A stretch of 64,000 nt of DNA, taken from positions 1 to 64,000 of the forward strand of contig DCCG01000015.1 in NCBI GenBank assembly GCA_002314145.1, in the 5' to 3' direction. This document shows, piece after piece, positions 32,799-42,007 of this stretch. The stretch comes from Thalassolituus sp. UBA1087. GTDB lineage: Bacteria > Pseudomonadota > Gammaproteobacteria > Pseudomonadales > Oceanobacteraceae. The notes below the pieces were generated by a model. It worked only from the letters and a program-made list of their open reading frames with translations, did no database searches and was not told the origin of the DNA. A program made the translations under genes and the position numbers. Numbering within the stretch: position 1 is the stretch's first letter; each line of letters begins with the position of its first letter.

Positions 32799-35684
32799 AT
32801 GGTGAAGAAGACCCTTCTCAGTCTGGCCATCGCAGCCACAGCAGCAGGCCTTGCCGGCTGTAATATCAGTAGCGTTGAAAAGCACAACGATGACGTTGAC
32901 ACCACACCCGTCTCTTCCGGTACTGTTGGCGAAGGCGGCACAGCCGTTGAACGTACTCGGGTGGTATATAACCCAAGCGCCACAAACAGCGCGGGTCTGC
33001 CACAAATTCCGTTAATTACCGATCTTCTTATTCAGGGCCTGGCCGGCGCTGACGGCGACTGCGCTTCCGCAGATACCGATACTTGTCTGGATGGAACAAT
33101 TCCCTTCCCGGGCGGTGATGCGGTTATCGGCTCAGACGACTACAACCCGATCTTTTCTGCCGTAGGCGATCTGGACGGTTTCTCCACTACTTCAGCAATC
33201 GATATCCCGTTTGAAGGCTCCCTGGATGCTGCGTCAGTTGTGGCCACTCCGGGCCCTACCGCTAACGTGATTCTGATTCCGCTGAACTACACCAACGACC
33301 CTATCGCTGGTGGTGCACCGGAAAATGACGATGATCCTATCCTTGATCTGAGCAACCCGGTAGGCGCTCCTGCAGCCATTGATGCAAGTGTTATCACATA
33401 CTCTGATTCTCCGGCCGGCGCTGCCAATGTACTGCGTATTATGCCAACGACTCCACTGGAGCCAGCCACCCGCTACCTGGTCGTCGTAACTAATGGCCTG
33501 CTGGATACTGACGGAGTCGGAGTTGCTGCCAGCGGCACTTATTCCTTCCTCGCCAATGCGCAAACAACTGTAGCTGACCCAACCACTGCATCTTTGCAGG
33601 GAGCTATCCAGAATTGGGTAAACCTTGCCAAACAGGTTGGAGCCGGCATGGGTCAGTCACTGACCACTGCTGATATTGCCTACGCGACCACCTTCACCAC
33701 CGGCGGTACGACGACTGTTCTGGAGTCTATGGCTGCACCTTCCAAGGTTAATCCGGCTGTCGCCCAGACATTACCAGCGAGCCTGCGTCTGTTGATGGAG
33801 CAGGGCTTCGTCAATGGCGACGATACCACCACTATCGTTACGTCTCTGGTAGGCGCGATTACCGCTATGCCTGATGGTGCTGAGAAAACAGCGTTGATTA
33901 CCGCCCTTGGTGGCGAAGCGCAGATGGCAACCACGCTGGGCGGGGCTGTCACCCTGGGTGCTTCTTTACCTCAGCCAGTGCCACGCGTTTCTAACTTTAC
34001 TGTCAATACGCTTTCGGTTGATGGGACTTTGGGTACGAGCACAGGCCTGACCATGGCCAACGGCACCATTAAAATGCCGTATTACCTGTCAGCGGCAGAT
34101 ACGACCAACACAACCACACTTACTGCTACCGCAGGTCGTGTATTCACTGAGTTTTGGAAAGCAGATAACACCTTGCCAACAGATCTCTCTGCTTTGCTGA
34201 CGGCTGCCGGTATTTCTCCAGCTGCGGTTACGGCACCGTCTGAGAACGTTACCCGTCACTTCCCGATCGCTAAGACCGGTTTACACACTGATTCCGAAAC
34301 TAACCCACAGGGTTACGTTGATGTGCCGATTTCTGTGTTTTACAGCACAGCGTGTGCCGGTACTTATAACCCGATCATTTATCAGCACGGTATTCGTTCG
34401 AACCGTTCCGCAGCTATTCCGTTTGCTGCCAATATGGCGCTTGACGATAACTGTAATGCCACTATCGCTATCGACCTGCCATTGCATGGCCTTGAGCCAT
34501 TCAGTGAAACCGGTGGGGCATTGTTGAAAGCACTTTATGCAGGTGCAGCGGGTGGTACCGACGCAAACGGAAGCGGCACTGCAGATACCAATGATGATGC
34601 CTTTGTCGGCATGTTTGCTCAGCGCCACTTTGGCCTGACGCAGGACATCGCAGCCAGTGGTCAACCGCGTTCAATGGCTATCACCAGTGGTGATGATGCT
34701 ATTGCTAACGATACCGGTGCTGTTGATTACGACGGAGATGGTGTTAACGACGGTACAGCAGGTGACTTCTATTACGATAACTCTGCATCCGGTTCGCTGT
34801 TTATTAACCTGGCGAATTTCCAGAATACCAGGGATAACAACCGTCAGGCTGTAATGGATCTGCTTAACCTGAATGCATCCATTTATACGCTGGATTTTGA
34901 TGGTAATGCGGGTGTTGATATTAACCCTTCCGCTAATCTGAAATTTGCTGGCCACTCGCTGGGCGCGATTGTTGGCACCAGTGCGGTTGCTCTGGCTAAT
35001 GATCTGCAGGATGGCACTACGTATGTGCACCCTGTCGAGGCTGCAGTACTGGCGAACGGCAGTGGTAATCTGACCAAAATGCTGGAGAACTCCTTTGCCT
35101 TTGCACCTGCAATTCTGGGTGGTTTAGAGGCGCTTGGTAACGCTGCTGATCCTCAACTGGATATGACGCAGGGCTCTTCTCTGTTCGAGCTGACGATGCA
35201 TGTTTTCCAGGCCACGATTGATTCTGCTGACCCGGTTAACTTTGCTTCAATGATCGACGATGTATCCGATTCTGCTGGTGTGATGATGTTTGAAGTAGCC
35301 GGTGACGGCGCGACGAACGCACCGGATCTGGTGATTCCACCGGCTGCTTATGCTGCCAATGGCCTGGCTCCACGCGTTCTGCTTGATAACACTCTTACTG
35401 GTGAAGCCGGTGATAACGATGATGTCGCAGATACTTCCGCTGCCCCTTTGGCTGGTACAACGCCATTGGCAACCACTGGCGGTCTGACTGCTGCCGCTGG
35501 ATCCACGGGGGATGGGTCAGGTTACCTGCTTCCACTAGTACGTTTCTCGGCAGGCGATCACCGTTCATTTGGTGAACTCGACGATGCTACCGGTGCAGAA
35601 ATGATTGATCAGGTTATCTCGTTCTTTAACAACGATGGTAAGCAGCTGACCATGACTAACACCAGCGTTGTTGTTACGGAATAA
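32799..35684 (+). CDS. VolA/Pla-1-type surface lipase lipoprotein
   Basis: 961 residues. Lipobox LAGC (Cys21), then an N-terminal domain like that of bacterial virulence-factor lipases (FEGSLDAASV..., LEPATRYLVVVTNGLLD, as in Lipase_bact_N), and a C-terminal alpha/beta hydrolase with the nucleophile elbow GHSLG (Ser720). Vibrio cholerae VolA of this family is a surface lysophospholipase that frees fatty acids for growth. Here it leads a run with DUF1302 and DUF1329 genes, which suggests hydrolysis followed by handling of lipid at the outer membrane. Substrate is inferred. Confidence 0.85.
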   Translation: MVKKTLLSLAIAATAAGLAGCNISSVEKHNDDVDTTPVSSGTVGEGGTAVERTRVVYNPSATNSAGLPQIPLITDLLIQGLAGADGDCASADTDTCLDGTIPFPGGDAVIGSDDYNPIFSAVGDLDGFSTTSAIDIPFEGSLDAASVVATPGPTANVILIPLNYTNDPIAGGAPENDDDPILDLSNPVGAPAAIDASVITYSDSPAGAANVLRIMPTTPLEPATRYLVVVTNGLLDTDGVGVAASGTYSFLANAQTTVADPTTASLQGAIQNWVNLAKQVGAGMGQSLTTADIAYATTFTTGGTTTVLESMAAPSKVNPAVAQTLPASLRLLMEQGFVNGDDTTTIVTSLVGAITAMPDGAEKTALITALGGEAQMATTLGGAVTLGASLPQPVPRVSNFTVNTLSVDGTLGTSTGLTMANGTIKMPYYLSAADTTNTTTLTATAGRVFTEFWKADNTLPTDLSALLTAAGISPAAVTAPSENVTRHFPIAKTGLHTDSETNPQGYVDVPISVFYSTACAGTYNPIIYQHGIRSNRSAAIPFAANMALDDNCNATIAIDLPLHGLEPFSETGGALLKALYAGAAGGTDANGSGTADTNDDAFVGMFAQRHFGLTQDIAASGQPRSMAITSGDDAIANDTGAVDYDGDGVNDGTAGDFYYDNSASGSLFINLANFQNTRDNNRQAVMDLLNLNASIYTLDFDGNAGVDINPSANLKFAGHSLGAIVGTSAVALANDLQDGTTYVHPVEAAVLANGSGNLTKMLENSFAFAPAILGGLEALGNAADPQLDMTQGSSLFELTMHVFQATIDSADPVNFASMIDDVSDSAGVMMFEVAGDGATNAPDLVIPPAAYAANGLAPRVLLDNTLTGEAGDNDDVADTSAAPLAGTTPLATTGGLTAAAGSTGDGSGYLLPLVRFSAGDHRSFGELDDATGAEMIDQVISFFNNDGKQLTMTNTSVVVTE

Positions 35685-35700
35685 AAGGGCGGAGTTAATT

Positions 35701-37635
35701 ATGAAAATAACAAACAAAGGTTTGCGCTCAATGAAAAAATTACCTTTAGCGCTGGCAGTTGGCGCGATGGCGGCTGCGACCTCTACCAATGCGGTTGAGT
35801 TTAATTTTGGGGATCTGGGAGTTCAGCTGGATAACACCATCAGTTACGGTGTTGCATGGCGGACTTCTGAGCGCGACAAAGGCCAGATTATGGCCGGTAA
35901 CGGTGCGACCGTTGGTGAAGAAACCTACGGCTCCTCGTATAACTATGACGACGGCACACTGAACTACGGTAAGGGTGATATCTACACCAACGTAGTTAAG
36001 TGGAGTGCCGACCTTGAGCTTAATTACAACAACTACGGTGGCTTCTTCCGTGCCCGCGCTTATTACGATACCGCGTTGATGGATGAAGAAACGGATTTCA
36101 AACCATTAAACGACGCAACCAAAGATGCGGCCGGTAAAGGCGCTGAGCTGTTGGATGCGTATATCTGGGCGGATTACGATATTGGTTATACACCGATCAA
36201 TATCCGTCTTGGTCGTCAGGTGGTCAGCTGGGGGGAAAGTACTTTTATCCAGGGCGGTATTAACAGCATTAACCCGGTGGATGCATCCGCCTTCCGTAAA
36301 CCGGGTGCTGAAGTTAAAGAAGGTCTTCTGCCAGTCAATATGGCGTATACCTCCATTGGTGTAACGGCCGATGTTACTCTGGAAGCTTTCTATCAGCTGG
36401 AATGGGAAAAAACCCGCACTGACCCATGTGGCACCTTCTTCTCTACCGTCGACTTTGTCGCCGATGGCTGTGGCCCGATTATCCTCGGCGGTACTGAGGC
36501 CGAAGAAGTTTACATGGAAGGCCGTCAGGCAAATATCGACAACGGTGTACCTCTGAGTCAGCGCACAACGCTGCCGTTTACGGAGCGTCTGCCGGATGAT
36601 CAGCCAAAAGACTCGGGACAGTACGGTATGGCGCTGCGCTGGTATGCTGAAGCATTGGGCGACACCGAGCTGGGCTTCTACTATATGAATATCCATAGCC
36701 GGGTACCATATATCAATGGTGCTGTGTCCAACTATGATACGTCCGGCACGTTGACGGGCACGGCTGGTTCTCAGGTGAATGCAGATGCCAGCTATGACTC
36801 TTACCGTCCGCTGTATCAGATTTCCTACCCTGAGGATATCCAGATTGCTGGTATCAGCTTTGCGACCAGCACAGAAGGCGGTGCATCCCTCTCCGGTGAA
36901 GTCAGTTACAAGCCTGATATGCCGTTACAGTGGAATGCCTTTGAGCTGATCCTGGCCGGTAATGGTGCACCATACAGCCGTCTTTATCAGCAGCGAGCTG
37001 AAGAAGCCGGTGGTGCTGCACCACTTTATGGTGAGCTGGCGAAAGGTTATGACGAGTTTGATATGTGGCAGGCTCAGATGACCTATATTAAATTCTTCGA
37101 TCGTATTATGGGAGCCGACCGTCTGGCTCTGGTAGGGGAGGTCGGTATGACCTTTATCCCGGATCTGCCGGATACCGATGATGCCCGCTATGGTCGTTCC
37201 GGTGCTTACGGTATCGGTAATAACGATGGCGTGTGGGATGCGAATGCACTCACCAGCGCAACGAACTTTTGTTCTGCGGATACCTTTAATGGCAGCGCTA
37301 ATAGCGGTCAAAACGCCAACACTGATTACTGTACCGACGATGGTTATGTAACCCAGCTGTCCGGTGGTCTGCGTCTGCGTGCCGTAATGGACTTCAACAA
37401 CGCATTTGCGGGTGTGAACGTCAGCCCTATGCTGTCTGTTGCCTATGACAAAGGGAATGGTCCTGAGCCGGGTGCTCAGTTCATTGATGACCGTCTGACT
37501 ACGGGGCTGGGCGTGACTTTTGTCTACCTTAATCAGACGTCAGTAAATGTGTCGTACACCAACTTCTCGGGTGGTGACTACAATCAGATGGTTGATCGCG
37601 ACAATATTGCCTTGTCTGCGAAGTATTCCTTCTAA
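35701..37635 (+). CDS. DUF1302-family outer-membrane protein
   Basis: 644 residues from the ATG at 35701 (GGAG upstream), 16 bp after the lipase. Signal peptide ends ATSTNA, then VEFNFGDLGVQLDNTISYG, the usual DUF1302 opening, RLGRQVVSWGES with the conserved VVSWGE, and a beta-barrel-like body ending in an aromatic YSF. DUF1302 and DUF1329 genes are commonly paired in marine and Pseudomonas genomes that use hydrophobic compounds. I infer a role in uptake or export of lipid-like molecules. Confidence 0.85.
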   Translation: MKITNKGLRSMKKLPLALAVGAMAAATSTNAVEFNFGDLGVQLDNTISYGVAWRTSERDKGQIMAGNGATVGEETYGSSYNYDDGTLNYGKGDIYTNVVKWSADLELNYNNYGGFFRARAYYDTALMDEETDFKPLNDATKDAAGKGAELLDAYIWADYDIGYTPINIRLGRQVVSWGESTFIQGGINSINPVDASAFRKPGAEVKEGLLPVNMAYTSIGVTADVTLEAFYQLEWEKTRTDPCGTFFSTVDFVADGCGPIILGGTEAEEVYMEGRQANIDNGVPLSQRTTLPFTERLPDDQPKDSGQYGMALRWYAEALGDTELGFYYMNIHSRVPYINGAVSNYDTSGTLTGTAGSQVNADASYDSYRPLYQISYPEDIQIAGISFATSTEGGASLSGEVSYKPDMPLQWNAFELILAGNGAPYSRLYQQRAEEAGGAAPLYGELAKGYDEFDMWQAQMTYIKFFDRIMGADRLALVGEVGMTFIPDLPDTDDARYGRSGAYGIGNNDGVWDANALTSATNFCSADTFNGSANSGQNANTDYCTDDGYVTQLSGGLRLRAVMDFNNAFAGVNVSPMLSVAYDKGNGPEPGAQFIDDRLTTGLGVTFVYLNQTSVNVSYTNFSGGDYNQMVDRDNIALSAKYSF

Positions 37636-37675
37636 GATTATTGGCTCATATAAGAATTACAGAGGTCTATGAACC

Positions 37676-39043
37676 ATGTTTAAAAAATATTCAAAAACAT
37701 TGGGCGGCGCATTAGCGCTGTCCCTGATGATCAGCACGGCTAATGCTGAAGTTTCTGCTGCAGAAGCAGCAGCGCTGGGCAAAAGCCTGACGCCAATTGG
37801 TGCAGAGCAAAGCGCTAATAAAGCAGGAACAATACCGGCCTGGACTGGTGGCTTGACTAAGGCCCCGGAAGGTTATAAATCCGGCGGTGAGCTGAAAAAC
37901 CCCTATTCAGACGATAAGGTGAAGTTTGTTATTACCGGGGAAAACTATAAAGAATACGCTGCGAATCTGACCGATGGCCAGAAGGCAATGTTTGCCAAGT
38001 ATCCCGATACTTATAAAATGCCGGTCTATGAGAGCCGGCGTTCTGCAGCTTACCCGGATGTTATTTATAAAGAATCTGAAAAAAATGCAGTAACCACCAA
38101 GTTGGTTACTGGTGGTAGTGGTCTGGTGGATTATTCGCAGGGTGTTCCGTTTCCGATTCCGAAAGTCGGTGTGGAGGCAATCTGGAACCATATCGTCCGC
38201 TACCGTGGCGGCAGTGTGCGCCGTATTATTGGTCAGGTAACCCCTCAGGTTAACGGTGATTATACTGTTGTCCGTTTCCAGGATGAGTTTACTTTCCGTA
38301 ATAAACTGTCTGACTATGACCCTGAAAAAGACAAGAATGTATTGTTTTATTTTAAACAGGACGTTATTTCTCCGGCCCGTCTGGCGGGGAACGTGCTGCT
38401 GGTTCATGAGACACTGGATCAGGTAAAAGAACCCCGTAAAGCATGGGTATATAATGCTGGTCAGCGTCGTGTGCGTCGTGCCCCTCAGGTCTCCTACGAC
38501 GGCCCGGGAACTGCGGCGGATGGTCTGCGTACTTCTGATAACCTGGATATGTACAACGGTGCGCCCGATCGCTATGACTGGAAACTCGAAGGTAAGCAGG
38601 AAATTTATATCCCGTATAACTCTTATAAGCTGAAAAGCAAAGACCTGAAGTATGATGATATTGTGCAGGCTGGCCACATCAACCAGGATCTGACCCGTTA
38701 TGAACTGCACCGTGTGTGGAAAGTGACCGCGACCCTCAAAGAAGGTAAACGCCATATTTATGGTAAACGTGTATTTTACCTGGATGAAGACACCTGGCAG
38801 GCGTCAGAGATCGATCATTACGACGGCCGCGGTGAATTGTGGCGTGTGGCAGAAGCACACAATGTCATGTATTACGATGTTCAGGTGCCGTGGTATGCCG
38901 TAGAAACACTTTATGATCTGAACTCCGGCCGTTACCTGGCGCTGGGTCTGGATAATGAAGAAGATGAAGGTTATTCCTTCGGTTTCGAACGTTCGAGCCG
39001 TGACTACACGCCATCTGCACTGCGCCGCAGTGGGGTGCGTTAA
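37676..39043 (+). CDS. DUF1329-family periplasmic/outer-membrane protein
   Basis: 455 residues with a signal peptide ending STANA, then the family opening AAALGKSLTPIGAEQSANKAGTIPAWTGGL. The central part (KAWVYNAGQRRVRRAPQVSYD...DRYDWKLEGKQEIYIPYN) is the most conserved block of DUF1329 (outer-membrane lipoprotein-sorting-like fold). The fold suggests lipid binding. It closes the VolA-DUF1302-DUF1329 operon, 40 bp after DUF1302. Confidence 0.87.
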   Translation: MFKKYSKTLGGALALSLMISTANAEVSAAEAAALGKSLTPIGAEQSANKAGTIPAWTGGLTKAPEGYKSGGELKNPYSDDKVKFVITGENYKEYAANLTDGQKAMFAKYPDTYKMPVYESRRSAAYPDVIYKESEKNAVTTKLVTGGSGLVDYSQGVPFPIPKVGVEAIWNHIVRYRGGSVRRIIGQVTPQVNGDYTVVRFQDEFTFRNKLSDYDPEKDKNVLFYFKQDVISPARLAGNVLLVHETLDQVKEPRKAWVYNAGQRRVRRAPQVSYDGPGTAADGLRTSDNLDMYNGAPDRYDWKLEGKQEIYIPYNSYKLKSKDLKYDDIVQAGHINQDLTRYELHRVWKVTATLKEGKRHIYGKRVFYLDEDTWQASEIDHYDGRGELWRVAEAHNVMYYDVQVPWYAVETLYDLNSGRYLALGLDNEEDEGYSFGFERSSRDYTPSALRRSGVR

Positions 39044-39075
39044 GCGACCTCTGAACGCCAAGCAATAAAAAAGCA

Positions 39076-39106
39076 ATAAAAAAGGGCCTGATGGCCCTTT
39101 TTTATT
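39076..39106 (+). terminator. Terminator of the VolA-DUF1302-DUF1329 operon
   Basis: AAGGGCC and GGCCCTT stem with a TGAT loop between A- and T-tracts. Confidence 0.92.
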
Positions 39107-39137
39107 GTCTGTTTATCCCTGGCGGATATTAATTCGT

Positions 39138-39641
39138 TCAGAAATTAACGACCAGGCTTGCCTGATAAACAGTGGATGCGTTTTTGGCCAGGTACTCCCC
39201 CCGCACGTCAACTTTAGGGGTCAGGTGGAAGCCGGCACCAGCGCCCAGTAACAGCCCGTCATCGTCGCCAAAGTCCAGTCCGGCACGTCCGATAGCAAAC
39301 AGGTTACGGCTGATTTCCGGTAAGTCTTTTTCAATTACTCCGGCGAGCCAGAGCCCGGAAATATCATCGTTTACATCGTCAAACTCATCGGTCTCACTGT
39401 AACCAATTTCTGCCGACGTTTTTACCTGTGAATAATCGTTGTCGAACTCGTACCCGGCAAACAGGGTATAACCGACAGCATCGTCACTGCCTCCGCCAAA
39501 GGGTGAATCAACGACGTTTTCAGATACACCACCACCAACATAAAGATCGGATGCATCAAAGCCATCTGCCATGGCCGGCGCTGAGGTAAACGCAGCGGTT
39601 AAAATCAGAGGGGTAAGATAGCGGGTGGCAGAATGTTTCAT
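39138..39641 (-). CDS. Small outer-membrane beta-barrel protein
   Basis: 167 residues: signal peptide ending SAPAMA, then short amphipathic strands (SDLYVGGGVSE, VGYTLFAGYEF, VKTSAEIGYS, DVRGEYLAKN) and a terminal YQASLVVNF with the C-terminal Phe expected by the BAM machinery. It would form an 8-strand barrel of the OmpW/YfaZ size class. It lies 11 bp after srkA on the same strand. Confidence 0.75.
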   Translation of the reverse strand: MKHSATRYLTPLILTAAFTSAPAMADGFDASDLYVGGGVSENVVDSPFGGGSDDAVGYTLFAGYEFDNDYSQVKTSAEIGYSETDEFDDVNDDISGLWLAGVIEKDLPEISRNLFAIGRAGLDFGDDDGLLLGAGAGFHLTPKVDVRGEYLAKNASTVYQASLVVNF

Positions 39642-39652
39642 AAATACTCCTG

Positions 39653-40639
39653 TTAAAAAATCGGTAATTCGATCGGGGGTTCCTGTATAGCCGCCAGCTG
39701 TTCCTGCAGGGCATTGACATGCTCTGACCAGAAACGATGGCCGGTAAACCAGGGAAAAGCCTGGGGAAACGCCGGATCGTTCCAGCGGCTACACAACCAG
39801 GCTGCATATTTCATTACCCGGATCGTTCTCAGTGCTTCAATCAGGCCCAGTTCCTGTTGAGGAAAAGGCCTGAACATTTCATAGCCTTCCTTAATGACCA
39901 GTAACTGTTGTCGTTGTTCCTGTTCATTGCCGCTGAGCAGCATCCAGATATCCTGCATGGCCGGTCCCTGCACGCAGTCGTCAAAGTCGACCATATAAAG
40001 GACTTCGTCACGCAACAGCAGGTTACCTGTATGCAGGTCACCGTGAATCCGTAATGAGCGGATGTTCTGCGGCACGTATGTTTTTTCCACCCAGGCAATC
40101 AGGTTATCCGCCAGAGCTTCATAATTCGGCCGGTAATCTTCTGGCATCAGGCCACTGCATAATACCTGTTCTTTTGCCAGACTCAGGTCTTCAGTGCCCC
40201 GTATTGCCGGGCGATGAGAGAAATCCTGGCGGCTGCCCGTCTGGTGCAAACGCCCAAGCCAGCGGCCAATTAATTCGAGGTCATTGTCGTTGGCCAGTTC
40301 CGGCGCCTGTCCGCCACGGCGGGGGAACAGAGCAAAATAAAAAGGATCATCAAAAAATAATGACTGGTTGTTTTTCACCACCGGGGCGACCACCGGCAAT
40401 TCATCTTCCTGTAGCTCCAGCAGAAAATCATGTTCCTCCTGAATCTGCTCTCTGCTCCAGCGGGCCGGGCGATAAAATTTACCGATCAGCGGCTCTTCGT
40501 CCTCGATACCGATCTGGTAAACCCTGTTCTCATAACTGTTCAGGGGGAAAACCCGGGCGTCACACAAATACCCCAGCGATTCTGTTGCGTCCATGACGCG
40601 TTCCTGGGTCAGTTCCGAATATGGGTGTGATGACGTCAT
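39653..40639 (-). CDS. srkA: Stress-response kinase SrkA (YihE)
   Basis: 328 residues, the family length. The kinase-like fold shows LIGKFYRPARWS (Lys for ATP), IHGDLHTGN (catalytic Asp201) and the metal-binding DFDD (218-221). SrkA is a Ser/Thr kinase that counters stress-induced death in E. coli. Upstream it is divergent from nothing: comF precedes it on the same strand with a 39-bp gap. Confidence 0.93.
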   Translation of the reverse strand: MTSSHPYSELTQERVMDATESLGYLCDARVFPLNSYENRVYQIGIEDEEPLIGKFYRPARWSREQIQEEHDFLLELQEDELPVVAPVVKNNQSLFFDDPFYFALFPRRGGQAPELANDNDLELIGRWLGRLHQTGSRQDFSHRPAIRGTEDLSLAKEQVLCSGLMPEDYRPNYEALADNLIAWVEKTYVPQNIRSLRIHGDLHTGNLLLRDEVLYMVDFDDCVQGPAMQDIWMLLSGNEQEQRQQLLVIKEGYEMFRPFPQQELGLIEALRTIRVMKYAAWLCSRWNDPAFPQAFPWFTGHRFWSEHVNALQEQLAAIQEPPIELPIF

Positions 40640-40678
40640 AAAATGCCTCCGCTGTAACAGCGCGCATTATGACAGACT

Positions 40679-41419
40679 TCAGCTTGTATGCTGTGTTGAT
40701 TTTGCCGGAGTACGGCACATGGACCAGACGCCGACGATCCCGGCTCCCTGCTGTTTCAGAAGGCGGGCGACGGCGTTGGCGGTTGCTCCGGTCGTAATGA
40801 CGTCGTCAATAATCAGCAGGTGTTCTCCCCGGAAGAGCTGTTGACCAGCGCTGAAGCTGTGGTTCTGATTGCGTCGTCTCTGGGTTGCCGACAGCTTCCG
40901 CTGATCCTCACTGCTGTGTTTCATAATGGCTTTGCTATGCAATGGCAGATGCCAGTGTCTGGCCAGTGAAGCGGCAAGCAGCTGTGCCGGATTAAAACCA
41001 CGATACAGTAAGCGTCGCGCAGAGGATGGAACGGGCACCAGGCCATCGACGGCATCCAGTGTCGTTACGGGTCTGTGTTGCATTAGCCAGGCCAGGCGTT
41101 TCAGCCATTGCAGCTGCCCCTGATCTTTGGCGTGAAGCAGCCAGTCGGACAGCGGCGGCTGGTAGAGATAGCTGCTGTACGCATAATCAAAGGCCGGCGG
41201 CTGTTGCTGGCAACGGGCGCAGCGTCCGGGATGTGCAAGCGGTTCAGCGCACTGACTGCAGGCATGCTCACTGGCTGCCAGGGCGGTACGGCAGGGCGTG
41301 CATAAAAAGCCGGACAGGTCGGCGCTTTCCAGGCACAGCTCGCAGGTTCCGCTCAACAGGTGTGAAAGCGAACCCTGATGAAATAGTCCTGTCAGTGCTA
41401 AGACTTTGTTCAGATCCAT
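40679..41419 (-). CDS. comF: ComF/GntX-family phosphoribosyltransferase-like protein
   Basis: 246 residues. N-terminal zinc-type cysteines (CELC...C...C, CSQC...CARC), then a PRT domain with the PRPP loop LLIIDDVITTGAT. Family members act in natural transformation (ComF, single-strand DNA handling) or in gluconate/iron metabolism (GntX). In gammaproteobacteria it commonly neighbours bioB divergently; here that space holds a non-coding region instead. Confidence 0.9.
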   Translation of the reverse strand: MDLNKVLALTGLFHQGSLSHLLSGTCELCLESADLSGFLCTPCRTALAASEHACSQCAEPLAHPGRCARCQQQPPAFDYAYSSYLYQPPLSDWLLHAKDQGQLQWLKRLAWLMQHRPVTTLDAVDGLVPVPSSARRLLYRGFNPAQLLAASLARHWHLPLHSKAIMKHSSEDQRKLSATQRRRNQNHSFSAGQQLFRGEHLLIIDDVITTGATANAVARLLKQQGAGIVGVWSMCRTPAKSTQHTS

Positions 41420-41730
41420 TGATACGGGCAGGCCGGTCCATAAAAGGCTCAGAATAGCCGGGCAGCGTGCGGTCTGTTATACGGCGATCCGCTGAATTTA
41501 TCGCCCGGTGTTCAATGCAGAGGGAGTGGCCAGTGTCGCTGGCTGATGGTTTTTTGACATTTATTTTATTTGTTTATGACATTATTTTGAACAAATGTTT
41601 TTTAATGAATTGGGGCGCTTGCGGATATAGCAAAATGGTCTATCAAAGCCTGAAAAGCCTCTGGAAAGCGTGCTTGATGTTGGTTAAATTATGACCAATA
41701 GCCACTGGAGGATAACGCGAGGCCATTGTT
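41420..41730. other. 311-bp intergenic region, AT-rich in its middle
   Basis: No credible gene. A 75-codon frame at 41467-41694 lacks a ribosome site and family pattern. TTGACA at 41554-41559 could be a -35 element for the small gene at 41731, but no good -10 follows at 16-18 bp (TATGAC at 15 bp is the best). TTTGTT (41569) and AACAAA (41590) form a weak inverted repeat. The AT content is clearly higher than around it. Confidence 0.4.
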
Positions 41731-41982
41731 ATGAATATTGGTTCTACAGCAGGCTCTGCCTTTACCACAGCTGCTGCAGCGGTTTCTCAGGGGACTGAGC
41801 AGGTAAACCGCGCTGCCCGTGATGTCGTTGATGCGACCACTGAGCGCCCGGTAGAAGGTGTGGGTAAAACTGAAAAAGCACTGACTGAACTGAAGCAGGG
41901 AGAGGTAGCTGTTTCAGCCGGTGCGAAAGCCATTGAAGCTGCTGATAAACAGATCGGCAGCCTGATTGATACCAGTGCCTGA
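41731..41982 (+). CDS. Small Ala-rich protein, unknown function
   Basis: 83 residues, soluble, with no signal peptide: an N-terminal MNIGSTAGSAFTTAAAAVSQG, then alternating Glu/Lys-rich helix (about 45-75). A GGAGG and a GAGG lie upstream. It sits 25 bp before the SprA-type metalloprotease gene and is probably co-transcribed. The start resembles short motility-associated or rod-like helical proteins, but I cannot name a family. Confidence 0.6.
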   Translation: MNIGSTAGSAFTTAAAAVSQGTEQVNRAARDVVDATTERPVEGVGKTEKALTELKQGEVAVSAGAKAIEAADKQIGSLIDTSA

Positions 41983-42007
41983 GCAGATCAGGACAACGAG
42001 GTGACGA

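Noticed and set aside
41604..41622. TTGGGGCGCTTGCGG as a sigma-54 promoter
   Set aside because: The GG and GC elements are not 10 bp apart as a -24/-12 promoter requires.
41467..41694. 75-codon frame in the AT-rich intergenic region
   Set aside because: No ribosome site, mixed composition and no conserved pattern; the region looks non-coding.
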